Counted from the first letter of the stretch, positions 30,773 to 41,137 are shown. The stretch is 64,000 bases of DNA from Lumbricus rubellus (GCA_945859605.1 OX243824.1:3742759-3806758), one strand, 5' to 3'. Program-made: numbers and translations. The notes: a model not told the origin generated them from the sequence alone.

Positions 30773-33250
30773 CGTGACCTTAGAATTACACGGTTGTAAC
30801 TAACATTTTTGTCAAATCGGAGATTTCAATGTGACGGAGTTCTAACTGCACCCCTTTACCATAGTAATAGACGCTTGTACTGAATTGGATTCACATTGAC
30901 CAGTATTTGACAGAATTACAAAGTTCTAAGTACGAAAATAAATTTCTGCCAGTATTACAAGGTTCTAAGTACAGAGCCAATAGGCGTCTGCAATTTTCAC
31001 ACGTGACCTATAGATAAACAGGTTTGTAGTTAATACTTAAGTCGTAGAGGGAAGTTAGTTCCAGCAAAAACTGTGGGAAAAAGTAAAAACAAAAGTAACT
31101 GTAACAGTAAGAGTTGTCTGACAAAGTGTAGTTTCTTTTGTGAGAAAAAGATTAGCGAGTCAGAGAGGGAATCAATTTTTAATCATTATTACAAATTACA
31201 GCAGACAGAGAAGTAGGGCCTAGGGCCTACCAGTTTTATGGAAAGACGACGGAAAGATTCGAAAAGACTCGATGTACTGTGACGAAAGGACCTGGTGAAG
31301 GAAAAGATTCTAAGAGACGATACACATTCCAATACTACCTAGACATTGGAAATGATAGACATCGTGTATGTAAAGACTACTATCTTGGTACATTGGCCAT
31401 CAGTCAGAAACCTATATACAATTTTCACAACAACAAGAAAGATCCAGTAACTGGAGTACCATCTCCAGACAAGCGTGGGAAACATACTAAGAAAGTGATA
31501 TCAACTCAGCAAAAGATAAAAGTAAGAAATCACATCGAATCCTTTCCAGCAGTTGAATCGCACTACACTCGTTCATCTTCAAAGAAGCAGTATCTAGAGG
31601 CTAATTTAAGCATATCGAAAATGTATCAGTTGTACCTTGAGTCTTTAGAGGTAGATGAGGTACCGGTCAAAGAATCGTACTATAGATATATGTTTGTAAC
31701 AGAGTTTAACCTAGACTTTCATATGCCAAAGTCAGATAGGTGTGATTTGTGTGAAGAATTTAAAGTACTGAAATTGAACAGGGAAGTCATTGGAACTGAA
31801 ATTAGTGTCAAATATGATAGGCATATTGCACAGAAGGATGCAATGCGTGAAGAGCGTAAGGCTGACAAGCAGTCTAAGAAAATGGTAGTTTGTTTTGATC
31901 TAGAGAATGTTATCACCTTGCCTAAGGCAGGAACTAGTAATTTCTTTTACAAAAGGAAATTGAATTTGTACAATTTAACTGCTCACGCTTCTTCTGGTCA
32001 GGGCTATTGTGCTATTTGGCCAGAAACACTTTCTGGTAGGGCAGGTATTGATATAGCAAGTGCCATAGTCAAAATTCTCACAGCAGTCGTGAGTGATCAC
32101 CCAGATATTTCTGAAATTATTACATGGAGTGATAGCTGCTGTGTGCCTCAGAATCGCAACTCCATCATGGCTTATGCTATGGGAGACTTTTTGCAAAGAT
32201 ATAGTCACGTTACAAGTTTAACAATGAAGTATTCTGTTCCAGGACATTCATGTATTCAAGAAGTAGATAACATGCATAGCCAGATTGAGAAGGCTATGCA
32301 AGTTGCCGAATTTTTTTCTCCAGTGTCTTTTCTGAGAGTTCTATTAAATGTTAATCGAAGTAAACCGTTTAAAGTTATTCAAATGAAGAAAAATGACTTT
32401 AAACAATACAATGTACCAGCAAAATTCTTGGAATACCAAAAGATTCCTTTCAGTAAAGTAGTTGGGCTGAGGCTTACTAAGGTTGAACATGAAGTTTCAT
32501 ACAGAACTTCATGGTCCGAGCCATGGATAATTGAAAATATTAGATATTGTGAGCAAGAGCCGGAAAGGAAGCAAAAAAGATGGACAAGTCTTAGATAAAG
32601 GCTTAAATACTTTGAAAGTGAGTAAGTTTGTGTGCAAGATAACTGCAGAAAAGAAGAAGGATTTAGCTAGTATGCTGAAGTGGCTACCACTTGAAGACAG
32701 GCAGTTTTATGAAAAGACTGTGTTATTAAAGTGAATATCATAAATATATTATTATTAATGAGTAGCTTTAATTTTGTGTTTAGGACGAAGACAGACTTAG
32801 TCTAGACTAAGACTTAGTGTCTAACCCGTGTTAACACGGATATAACTTCATGATAGACGTTAAAACGAAGTTATTTCTTATTTTATATACATATTGTATT
32901 GTGAAATGATGGCAAATATCATTGTTTTAAATGTCAATTTGTGTTGTCCTTAATGTTTTGTAGCTCCAGCCAAAGCACTTTAGTTAGAACCTTGTAGTCC
33001 TTTACTATATTTCCAGCTTCAGAATAACAAGGTTCTAACTAATTTTATAGTGTAGTTATTTACATAAAACTATGATACACTATAGTTTATAAAGTATGCT
33101 AAATGATGCAGTATTGTGATACTTTTGCTTTGTTAAGATTTCGAGAAAAAGTAGCTGCTAATTTCATGCTAAAGTAATTTTAAACTTTCAACACGAATTA
33201 TCTCCATAAACACTTTTATGCACATAGAACCGTGTAATTCTAAGGTCACG
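30773..33250 (+). mobile_element. 2.48-kb DNA transposon with TIRs and 4-bp TSD
   Basis: The terminal inverted repeat is CGTGACCTTAGAATTACACG plus GTT at both ends. The target duplication is ATAA (30769-30772 and 33251-33254). ACAAGGTTCTAA-type words repeat inside both ends (about 30915, 30958, 32985 and 33025), as expected for transposase-binding sites. It carries one broken gene for a DUF7869-type protein. The 4-bp duplication recalls the Sola group, but I cannot assign the superfamily from sequence alone. Confidence 0.9.
31040..32734 (+). pseudogene. DUF7869-type transposase-like gene, frameshifted
   Basis: The product resembles the widespread invertebrate family with an N-terminal Cys-rich segment, a KDYYLGTL..S-type motif, the motif F-x-x-x-x-x-P-K-S-D-R-C-D-L-C and a DUF7869 domain of probable RNase-H-like fold. 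The N-terminal part (CEKKISESERESIFNHYYKL) is in one frame up to 31213. After a 14-bp insertion made of two TAGGGCC words the frame changes. The main open frame runs 31279-32598 and contains SDRCDLC, VVCFDLENVITLP and SDSCCVPQNRNSIMAYA. A second frame change near 32570 moves the C-terminus (KKKDLASMLKW..FYEKT) to the frame ending at 32734. No good ATG is visible at the 5' end. It lies inside the 2.48-kb transposon and is probably inactive unless an intron is involved. Confidence 0.75.
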
Positions 33251-33416
33251 ATAATAAATAAGGCAAGCGACAGCCATTACACTCGTCCAAAATTTAGCAT
33301 TTTACTATTCTATTTCTCTGCATTTTAGGCTGCCTCGTAGACGTATTCATATTTCTGGCGACATTCTATCTCTCGACGATGCGCCGCCTTCACGACCTAT
33401 ACATACGCATTTGTCA
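33251..33416 (+). repeat. Class II unit, continuation after the transposon
   Basis: It continues the unit begun at 30739. CTATTTCTCTGCATTTTAGG and CTGCCTCGTAGACGTATTCA match 30651-30695, and CATTTGTCA at 33408 matches 29450 and 39345. It is then cut again by a TTAA element. Confidence 0.7.
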
Positions 33417-34306
33417 TTAACCCTCAGGCTACCAAGCTTTTTTTGTAACACTGACTACCAAGGGGGGGGGGGTGGTTACCACCACCCCTGGATTTTGGGT
33501 TTGGTTTGAGATATCATAACTTGTAATACACCTATGGATTCAGCATTCATTTCTGCACAAAATGGTATATTTAGGTTTAAAATATAAATTATGAAAGCAC
33601 CCCGAAGTTATGAATTTTTTACCGTAGGCACCCGTCGATTCCACAAAATGTATACTTTCGCATAAGCAAAATATTAGATTCTGTGTGTTTTTAACAATTT
33701 ATTTAATTAAAAATAGTTTACATTTAATAAAGTCCAATATTCAACTATAAAAACTAGTAATAAGTTAGTTTTAGTAACAATAAAAAAAGAAAAAACATGT
33801 AAAACATGCTGAAAAACGTTTACGCAGACTTATCGGTTTGCGTTGTAAAAAAACCCAACATTTTCACACATTTTAATTTATTTTGAGCACTTCCGGTCAT
33901 CAAATGTCAAATTAATTGGTATCAAAAATAGCCCTAAATGCCCTCTATAGAATGACATAATTTATTTTTCTTAAAAAATAAATTATGAATAATTTTTAAT
34001 AGAAAAAACATGAAAATTTTATGAAAAAATAACACCTTTATTTATATTTTAATTTATTTTGAGCACTTCCGGTTGTCAAAAAACAACTCCGTGACCACCA
34101 AAATGTAGCCCCACATTCCCTCTACAGAATGGTGTAATTGGTGTCTCTTCATGTATCATCACACATTTTAGCTCAAAATGTGTGCAAATGAATCCTCTAC
34201 AGCTACCTAAAACGTCAAAATTTTATTCCTAACGAAAAAAGTTTGATTTGGGAAAAACCTAGGGGGGGGGGGTGGATACCACCCCCCCTGGTAGCCCGAG
34301 GGTTAA
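33417..34306. mobile_element. TTAA MITE family F3
   Basis: TTAA at 33417-33420 and 34303-34306. The ends are CCCTCAGGCTACCAAG and CTGGTAGCCCGAGGG. GGGGGTGGTTACCACCACCC and a GGTGGATACCACCCCCCC palindrome lie near the two ends. GGAAGTGCTCAAAATAAATT-type words recur inside. The second copy (50494-51478) lies in the opposite orientation. Confidence 0.88.
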
Positions 34307-34420
34307 CCGATCCAGCAGCAACTGAGAGAGCAAAACAAAATGGGTATCAGGTAATCTTGGGCTAGACGGAAAGACCTGGCCACCTACGGTCGATGCATGG
34401 CAATGCTGTCAAGTTGATAC
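34307..34420 (+). repeat. Class II unit, distal part
   Basis: CCGATCCAGCAGCAACTGAG continues the unit cut at 33417; compare CATCCAGCACCATCTC at 29463. Further on, GACCTGGCCACCTACGGTCG, ATGCATGGCAA is shared with 39430 and 26788. Confidence 0.6.
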
Positions 34421-34508
34421 TTCCGCGATTCATGAACTTTTTACGTATGATATGTTTTTAATTTCCAGATGTGTGTTGCTTTTACGTTTGTCGATGAATG
34501 GTGGATAC

Positions 34509-34522
34509 CATAGAGATGTAGG

Positions 34523-34591
<69 letters not shown>

Positions 34592-34876
34592 CTAGAGAGA
34601 GGATTGCCTATCTCCTCTGCATGGAAATGTGGAGTCACCAACAACATTATATTAACGGTAATCACGCCAGTGACGTCACTCTGTGCAAACACGACCAATC
34701 AAAGCGATTTCTTATGCCGACCAATCACAGGCGATATATTGGTCGGTATAAGAAATCGCCTGTGATTGGTCGGCATAAGAAATCGCCTGTGATTGGTCGG
34801 CGCTATTGTTAGACAGCGACACCAATATGACGGCGTGATATTCCCTCTAGCGTTATATTATTTATACATCTCTACG
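34509..34876. mobile_element. hAT-like MITE
   Basis: Ends CATAGAGATGTA and TACATCTCTACG. The exact 8-bp duplication is GTGGATAC (34501-34508 and 34877-34884). It contains a (TA)n tract (34527-34588) and an inverted/direct array of GACCAATCACAGGCGAT-type words at 34690-34805. Confidence 0.92.
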
Positions 34877-34916
34877 GTGGATACATAAGCATTAAACAGT
34901 TCTAACTAAAATATGT

Positions 34917-34953
34917 TTCATATATCAATAAATGATAATAATTTAAAGGTGTC
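34917..34953 (-). promoter_or_regulatory. PSE-like/TATA module, class I
   Basis: Minus GACACCTTTAAATTATT from 34953 and TATATGAAAC from 34924, an offset of 29 nt. The upstream class I block (CGTCAAATTT, CGACACGAA, TTTAGCAACACAGG) runs to about 35110. The downstream part is interrupted by the hAT MITE at 34509-34876. Confidence 0.62.
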
Positions 34954-35119
34954 TAAAATTTGACGTAATAATTGCTATAACGACACGAATATTCATATTG
35001 TTTAGCAACACAGGTTTGGTCTTGTCCATTCGTGTTTCACAGACATCAACAACTTATTTTAAGTGAGTTCCGCCCAAAGATTTTACGAGACCTGTATGCG
35101 TATTGCAAGTCATTATTGT

Positions 35120-35325
35120 TGTGGGACGTGGTGGTATAGTGGTGGCGTCGTTGCCTTGGAGCCGGAAGGTTCGAGGATCGAATCCACCTCACCGCGTAAG
35201 GACCTTGGGAAAGTCCTTCACTCACAATTGCTCAGCGCTTCGGCGTGAAACTCCGATGCAGTGTCCGCTCTGCATTCGGGAGCGCCTCTGAGTAGGGGCG
35301 CTAAAACAAGTGCACATACAAACAA
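35120..35325 (+). mobile_element. tRNA-derived SINE-A, full length
   Basis: GTGGGACGTGGTGGTATAGT head, GAGGATCGAATCC B box, the GACCTTGGGAAAGTCCTTCA body, GAGCGCCTCTGAGTAGGGGC end and a short (CAAA)n tail. It is inserted in the upstream block of a class I unit. Confidence 0.9.
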
Positions 35326-35419
35326 AACTAATTGGGCCCAGAAACGGTACATTCTAATTTCATTGGCAAAGTTTCAGAAGAGCCGTTGATTATACGGGAT
35401 ATTAAGCCTATAAGCCTTT

Positions 35420-35870
35420 GCCTATTAATTAAATTAGCTGCGTCATGCCGTTGTGGGAAATTTAGACTTGTTGTGACCCCACCGTCGGGTGTTGTAGTAA
35501 AATGTATGGGAAATCCTATACCCTCTGGCATTAATGGGTTAAATATTAAGCAAGAAGAAATCTTCTGCTGTGGAAGATGTTGCCATAATATAGGGCACAC
35601 TTTCCGTGAGTCATAACCTAATTCTGCTATACGGAATAGTTTTCTTTAATTTTCATTTGTTTGTTGTTTTGTATTTTTTGTCACTGAATTACTACGAAGT
35701 GCTTTATGTTATTATGTCACGGATGGAGTCGAAGCCTTTTATTTCGCCGAAAATATAGGAGCTTTATTATATAATTTTAGTGATAACTTATTTAAAGGTG
35801 TCTTACAATTAACGTAAACTATAACACGTGGCTAAATCTTGCTTAGCAAAACGGACTTGACCGACATCCT
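35420..35870 (-). repeat. Class I promoter unit
   Basis: ATCTTCTGCTGTGGAAGATG with TTGCCATAATATAGGGCAC (35558-35600) lies about 200 bp downstream of the module at 35802. GCCGTTGTGGGAAATTTAGA (35450) is shared with 25108. The upstream block carries GGCTAAATC, TTAGCAAAACGG, then the F6 element. Confidence 0.68.
35766..35802 (-). promoter_or_regulatory. PSE-like/TATA module, class I
   Basis: Minus GACACCTTTAAATAAG from 35802 and TATATAATAAAG from 35773, an offset of 29 nt. Confidence 0.65.
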
Positions 35871-36330
35871 TAAACCGTTGGAGGTGAGGTGACGCATTGT
35901 AACGTTAGAGGTGAGGTGGGGTCTGACACACCCCAATACATATTTTTATTTCAAGTCGCGATATCAAATGGAAAACATTAATTTGAATCAAACTATTCTT
36001 CTATGATCAATTATCAACTAAATAGGCGATTATCACGAACAAATGTCTGTTTTCAATCCTTATTAGATGGCCAGAAGGTGAACCCATCCATTGTGTACTT
36101 TTCCCGTGTAAGTTCGGTTTGTATACGAAAAATCGCAATTTCCTTCAAATATACATTAAAATATAAAAAAACTGTTCGTTCAAAATTCCTTTAATTTTGG
36201 TAAGGTGTCCGTATTTCATATTCAGAAAGGTAGAAAAAATAATCCAAGCTGGTTTTACGTTTTCCACAAAAAAATTAAAGTAGAATACCTCTGGGGTGTG
36301 TCACACCCCACCTCACCTCCAACGGGTTAA
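35870..36330. mobile_element. TTAA MITE family F6
   Basis: TTAA at 35870-35873 and 36327-36330. The ends are ACCGTTGGAGGTGAGGTG and CACCTCACCTCCAACGGG. GGGGTCTGACACACCCC and GGGGTGTGTCACACCCC are the inner palindromes. It is inserted in the upstream block of a class I unit. A GGTGTCC word at 36227 belongs to this element and not to a promoter module. Confidence 0.85.
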
Positions 36331-36735
36331 AATGAATGTCGCCTAACGAGCAGTTCGGGAGTTGGAACTGGGCGCCGTTTGCTAAGTGCTGGCTCTATTT
36401 GTTGACAAATTCATCTGATCCAAAAAGAGGTACACCATTTATTTAATTGTTATATAATAATTATATAGTCAAATAATAAATAGTTGAATAAATGTTGTTG
36501 AGCATAGTTTCAGCGAAGTAAAGCTAACCGTTTTCTCTCGTTCTTTACAATGTACTTCGCAATTATAGTAGCGTGGATTTCCAATTGCCTACCGCCACCT
36601 GGTGACTGGAGGAAAAGACGCAAACATTCCAGCAGCTTTGAACGAGTTCCCTTACAATTATGCAATTGGAATATTAAACCAAGAAACAACTATGACGTGC
36701 AGCAGGCTATTATATTTATTCTTTGAACGACTCGC
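36331..36735 (-). repeat. Unit region downstream of module at 36774
   Basis: Minus-strand sequence CACCAGGTGGCGGTAGGCAA, TTGGAAATCCACGCTACTAT and TTCGCTGAAACTATGCTCAA matches 47215-47340 (CACCAGGTGGAGGCAGGCAA, TTAGAAATCGACGCTACTCT). Both lie about 100-250 nt downstream of a promoter module with the same orientation. Confidence 0.6.
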
Positions 36736-36737
36736 GT

Positions 36738-36774
36738 CAAATATATTATCAGTAAAGTGTAATTAAAAGGTGTT
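36738..36774 (-). promoter_or_regulatory. PSE-like/TATA module
   Basis: Minus AACACCTTTTAATTAC from 36774 and TATATTTGACG from 36745, an offset of 29 nt. The first base is A instead of G. It is paired by downstream homology with the copy at 47457. Confidence 0.55.
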
Positions 36775-37229
36775 AGTAATTTGAAGTACAATCATTTAAC
36801 AACAATTATACAGCGAAGTTAGCGAACTTTGTGGTAATTACGAATTTATCAGGCATCGCAATGAGAAAGATTTATACGCTAGCCTAATGTGTAATGAACG
36901 TCGTTAAGAACAGAGACATAGACAACAGCATTTTATTTCAAACCGCATAATAATCAAAATATTCATAATTATTATGAACGGATGACCGCAAGTCATTAAT
37001 TACATAAGTCGAATTCAACTGTCGGCAGCCATTCAATGCGTCGATAACTTTCTATGCTGTTCACGTCACAACGAATAATTACGCAGTTTGATTAAGCCAA
37101 CTGGATTTTAAAAAAATGAAAATTAATAGTTCGAGTGGTCAACTTCGAACCTTTTAAAATAAGATAAAAAGATTTAATAATATTATGAGGATTTTGCGAC
37201 AAGTGCAAGTAATAATTATTGTACTCGCA

Positions 37230-37269
37230 TAAACACCCTTCAAATAATGCCACCTTATGCTATATATAA
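37230..37269 (+). promoter_or_regulatory. PSE-like/TATA module
   Basis: AACACCCTTCAAATAATG at 37232 and TATATATAAATA at 37261, an offset of 29 nt. A GTTTTTTTCTC run lies about 40 nt after the predicted start and could end a Pol III transcript. Confidence 0.58.
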
Positions 37270-37679
37270 ATATTGTTTAAACGGGAAGCTTAACTAATTT
37301 GTTTTTTTCTCTAAAGAATAGAAAATTTAATGCATTGCACTTCGGCTTCGCTGCATACTAGACATAATAAGTTATTATATCTAGGATGGAAAAAATAAAG
37401 AAAAATGTGAAAAAAGAGATAAAATTAATTATTCACAAAATTATGACGTGACCATTCCTTTCGATGCACCACCTCGTCCGTCAGATCTCCATACCTACTA
37501 TTTTCTCATCAACCAAAAGAGAGTCATCTCCTGACTTCCTGGTATTAACCTAGTTCGCCTCGCCGTCATAATAATATTTCCTTCGATTATACCTTAGGCA
37601 GCCAGCCAGTCACCTCGCACAGTGCGTTCTTTTAATTTACTTGCCTCTTTTTTCATGTGTCTTGTCTTGTCTTTAACCT

Positions 37680-37860
37680 TCCTCGATTCGAGGGTTGGTC
37701 GCTTCATGGACATGTCTTCGCCACTTTTTCCTGTCCTCCGTCTCCTTCAATATCTGCTCGAATGGTAGTTCCATCCATGTGATGACATTAGCGATCCAAC
37801 CCATCCTCGGTCTTCCCCTTGCCCTTGATCCCGACATCATGTGTGTAGACTATAATAACT
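37680..37860 (-). mobile_element. LINE fragment, RT C-terminal type
   Basis: The minus translation contains ARGRPRMGWIANVITW and KETEDRKKWRRHVHEATNPR. This is the G-R-P-x-x-x-W-x-x-x-V .. D-R-x-x-W-R pattern found after the reverse transcriptase of RTE/R1-like retroposons. A similar piece is at 44700-44790. Confidence 0.65.
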
Positions 37861-38205
37861 CTTTCTTCTCCAATTACCCCCTCCTCTAGGTTTTCCATTT
37901 GTTATCCTGCTGATTGCATGTATCTCCAGTCTACCACATTTTGAGGGTATTAAGTCTTTTATATTCTCTTTCTGTCTGATACGTAGTGGACCCTACTCCA
38001 TTTCAGTGTTTTTATTATTCGCTTCTGCAGATTCCTGTTCATATTATCCTGTCATTGGTTCTCTCCTATGTGTCTCTTTTCCTGGCCTCGTCTAATCAGA
38101 AGGAGGTTTTGAAGACCACAGGACTCCAAAATAATATTTGTTTTTGTTTTTGTCACGAATTGCAAACGCTAAGTACACCATCAAAAGATGCAATTTCAGA
38201 TAAAT
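37861..38205. other. Intergenic, nothing recognised
   Basis: Open frames here have no recognisable domain. The sequence CTCTTTCTGTCTGATACGTA resembles 26440-26460, so a low-copy repeat is likely. Confidence 0.35.
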
Positions 38206-38210
38206 AATGA

Positions 38211-38247
38211 TAGATATAGCTTCATCGGTAACTGGTTTAAAGGTGTC
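38211..38247 (-). promoter_or_regulatory. PSE-like/TATA module, class I
   Basis: Minus GACACCTTTAAACCAG from 38247 and TATATCTATC from 38218, an offset of 29 nt. The upstream block (38248-38450) has GGTTTAGCAACACAGGCGCT, GCGTTCGAGTTGCACAGGCG and ACAGCTCAGTCAAGAGCC. Confidence 0.6.
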
Positions 38248-38689
38248 TAAAAATTGAATTAATATTTATATTTGTGACAAGAAGATTATACATGTACTTG
38301 GTTTAGCAACACAGGCGCTTGCGTTGTTCATGCGTTCGAGTTGCACAGGCGTGACACCTTACTTCAACTGATGCCGCCCACATATTATAGAACAGCTCAG
38401 TCAAGAGCCTGAAGCTAGTTGCGAGCTAATTTTGTGAAAATTCATTTGCCCCATAAATTGATACAAGATTAATTTCATTCACAATTTGAAAGGATAACTG
38501 GTGAAATAAATGATGATGATTTTGTTAGTAATTACTAGCTTAAAACCTACTAACAGTCCAAGTCAATAGAATTTAGAAATTTGCGTCAATTATATATAGT
38601 TCTAAACTGGTACAAACGGATTGAAGGATCCAATGAGCAGGGCATGCTGCTAAAAAGGCATGTAAGGCAATAGATCAAAGGTCCCCAAA

Positions 38690-38884
38690 CATAGGCGTAG
38701 GAGACGGGTTACAAAAAGTGTAAAAAATTTCGGGAAAAAGTACCGGATGACTAAAAACGTCGTCAGAATTTTCGGGCAAACGTAACTGGAATTTTTCTTA
38801 AAATTTCGGCTGGATGACAAAGATTTCTGGCAAAGGTCTCATTTTGCCCCACTCCCCAATTCTGAAATGTTCCCTACGCCTATG
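38690..38884. mobile_element. MITE with CATAGGCGTAGG ends
   Basis: CATAGGCGTAGG and CCTACGCCTATG inverted ends. The flanks TCCCCAAA and TCTCCCAA are only roughly alike, so the 8-bp duplication is uncertain. A relative of the CATGGGCG group. Confidence 0.6.
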
Positions 38885-39155
38885 TCTCCCAAAGTCCATG
38901 CTTAACCCGCGAGATTTATGTTACCCTGGTGTACCATGGATGATCCGTGCAAGCCATTCTTCTGCGTCGGAAAACAAAATTAATTAATGATGGAGTTTGA
39001 TCGAATAGCAAAATCAACTGGACCTGCAAATCATTTATTAGTAGATCAATGGTTTGATCGATTATAGCCTTAAACACATTCGAACCGTGTGAAACATTCC
39101 TATTATAGTTATTACAAGGAATGCTTGTTAGAGCGTCTAATACGAATGCGCTTAT

Positions 39156-39193
39156 TAAACACCCTTGAAACATTGGAAGTAAATGCTATACAA
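39156..39193 (+). promoter_or_regulatory. PSE-like/TATA module, class II
   Basis: AACACCCTTGAAACATTGG at 39158 and TATACAAGTG at 39187, an offset of 29 nt. Confidence 0.6.
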
Positions 39194-39520
39194 GTGTGTT
39201 GAATCGCAAGCCATTAGATCTGACGTCTTAACGCGATATCGTTGCTCTTTCTCTGCATCATAGGATGTCTCCCAGACGCAAGCTTATTCACACTTCGGAC
39301 CTCACCATACCCTTTGATTGGTCACCGCTTCAATGAGCATTCTAAACCCATTTGTCATCAGCCTATTCAGCATCATCCGAGGCAGCAGCAGGATATTGAA
39401 TGGTAGTCTAACTACATGTGCGAAGGTGAAATTGGGTTTGGCAGATGGACCTGGCAACAACTACCCTCGATATATTGCAAATTTGCAATACCATCAAATA
39501 GCCGATTTCCGCAGATCATA
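39156..39520 (+). repeat. Class II promoter unit
   Basis: CTTTCTCTGCATCATAGGAT with CAGACG (39250-39282), GAGCATTCTAAACCCATTTG with TCATCAGCCTATTCAGCA (39336-39375), then GGACCTGGCAACAACTACCC (39446). Distances match those in the unit at 29246. Confidence 0.7.
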
Positions 39521-39596
39521 ATATTCTTCTGCATAATGTTTTTTTGACAGATTTTCAAATGTTTCTTGCTTTATAATCATTTAAAAAAACGATAAC

Positions 39597-39873
39597 GAAG
39601 TGCAAATACAGTAGGTGTCTCTGTTAGCGGGATACTCGTCTCTTATTATGGCCTTCCTTGTTGCCATCATGTTATGCGAAGCATGCTACTATGACTAATA
39701 ATTGTTGATGGTTACAATAATTGAATTTAAATGAATAGAATTGAATGGAATTGAAGTCGAAAGATCTCGTCGCACATATAGCCACACTTTGAGTGACTTC
39801 TTTTTCGCTTGTGTCCTAATCTAATAAGAGACGAGTATCCCGCTAACAGAGACACCTACTGTACTTGCACTTC
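39597..39873. mobile_element. MITE with about 53-bp inverted ends
   Basis: The left arm GAAGTGCAAATACAGTAGGT continues TGTCTCTGTTAGCGGGATAC and TCGTCTCTTATTA, and the right arm is its inverse with two or three changes. No clear target duplication. The GGTGTCTC word in the arm is part of the element. No coding capacity. Confidence 0.8.
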
Positions 39874-40175
39874 TTTAATTTAACTAGTGTCTAGCGGCTG
39901 TGTGACAAAAATCGCTTATGTAAGTGGAGCGCAAATTAAGGATAATAATTATGCTGCGTGAAACCCGAAAAAACTCGATATTTTGGTCTAATAATGAACA
40001 AAAAATATCAAACAACAGAAAGTTTCTGTCAAACTAGACATAAGGCCTTAATCTTCTTCTTCATAATTATTTTTAATAAAATATAATGTTTATTATTTTA
40101 TGAATGACCACAGTCTTTTTGGTCAGTTTGCCAGAGGGTGACATCCATGAAGAGGAGAAAACCAACGCAATCTAC

Positions 40176-40212
40176 TTTATATATAATGCATAATATAAGA
40201 TTTAAAGGTGTT
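40176..40212 (-). promoter_or_regulatory. PSE-like/TATA module, class I
   Basis: Minus AACACCTTTAAATCTT from 40212 and TATATAAAGTAG from about 40183, an offset of 28-29 nt. The upstream block to about 40400 has GACACGAAGATTAGAAACA and the GCGTTGTGCG word. Confidence 0.6.
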
Positions 40213-40928
40213 TTAAATTTGTTCTATATTTATGACACGAAGATTAGAAACAAAGGCATTCGATCGCGTTGTGCGTTTTTGCTGAACAGGTATTAAAATA
40301 GGCAATTTATTTCAGCTGATTCCAATCCCAAAGATTACAAAAGCAGCTCACATCCCGTATGCTAGACGAGGGCCACTAATTTGATAATTAATTTATCGAA
40401 GCAAATGGAATAATATAACTTTTAATAACAGATGGCACTCGTGTAGATGTTTAGTCTACCACCATCACCGATAACCACCGTATCACCACGCTGTCTCCTC
40501 GGCTTGACCTCCCCGGATTTTGACATGGCACCGGAACAAAAACGGCAGCTCTGGCTACTGCCGACTTGATTTGATATAGCGCTGGTGAATAAGCTGGTCT
40601 TCCTGACGTGGCTTTTGTGGGCGCTGAGAAATTCTCAAAGATTTACATCACATTACGCTACATTACATTACATTACATTACATATGAGATGTGTTTGGTT
40701 GCGACCGAAATAAAATATTAAACGAACAGAAATAATTTGCGGCGGAAGGTATTGCCATGCTAGACATTGAGTATGTTTCCGAGGGCCATGTTGTTGCTCC
40801 TCGAACTGTTTTTTAAATGTTCACATGTTTTTTCCCCGTTAAAATGCTTGGCAATGAACAGCCAAGGCCAAGATTTGGTGACGCATCAAGTATTGTGGCA
40901 CTATTGTAAAATTACAGCGAGAATATGA

Positions 40929-40965
40929 ATTTTATATTATCGTATGTAACTGATTTACAGGTGTC
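40929..40965 (-). promoter_or_regulatory. PSE-like/TATA module, class I
   Basis: Minus GACACCTGTAAATCAG from 40965 and TATAAAATTC from 40936, an offset of 29 nt. It shares CACCTGTAAA with the copy at 6415. Confidence 0.6.
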
Positions 40966-41054
40966 TTACAATTTGACGTCTAATTAAGGCTCGAAGATTC
41001 AGCCTTTAAACACCGGCGTTTGCGTTGTGCATTCGATCGTGTTTACCATCTTCT

Positions 41055-41137
41055 TTAACCCTTTCCCGCCGGACAGGGTCATCCGTGACCCGATTAACAG
41101 GATATTTATCAAAACAATTCCGGCAGGAAAGGGTTAA
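41055..41137. mobile_element. 83-bp TTAA MITE family F7
   Basis: TTAA at 41055-41058 and 41134-41137. The ends are CCCTTTCCCGCCGG and CCGGCAGGAAAGGG. An AGGGTCATCCGTGACCC palindrome sits inside. It is the smallest element of the TTAA set and is nested in a class I unit. Confidence 0.88.

Noticed and set aside
34690..34805. Direct and inverted GACCAATCACAGGCGAT words as an operator array
   Set aside because: They belong to the interior of a hAT MITE with clear ends and an 8-bp target duplication.
36220..36230. GGTGTCC box
   Set aside because: Part of the F6 MITE and without a TATA box at the right place.
39609..39861. Two AGGTGTCTC words in opposite orientation
   Set aside because: They are the arms of a MITE, not promoter modules; no TATA at 29 nt.
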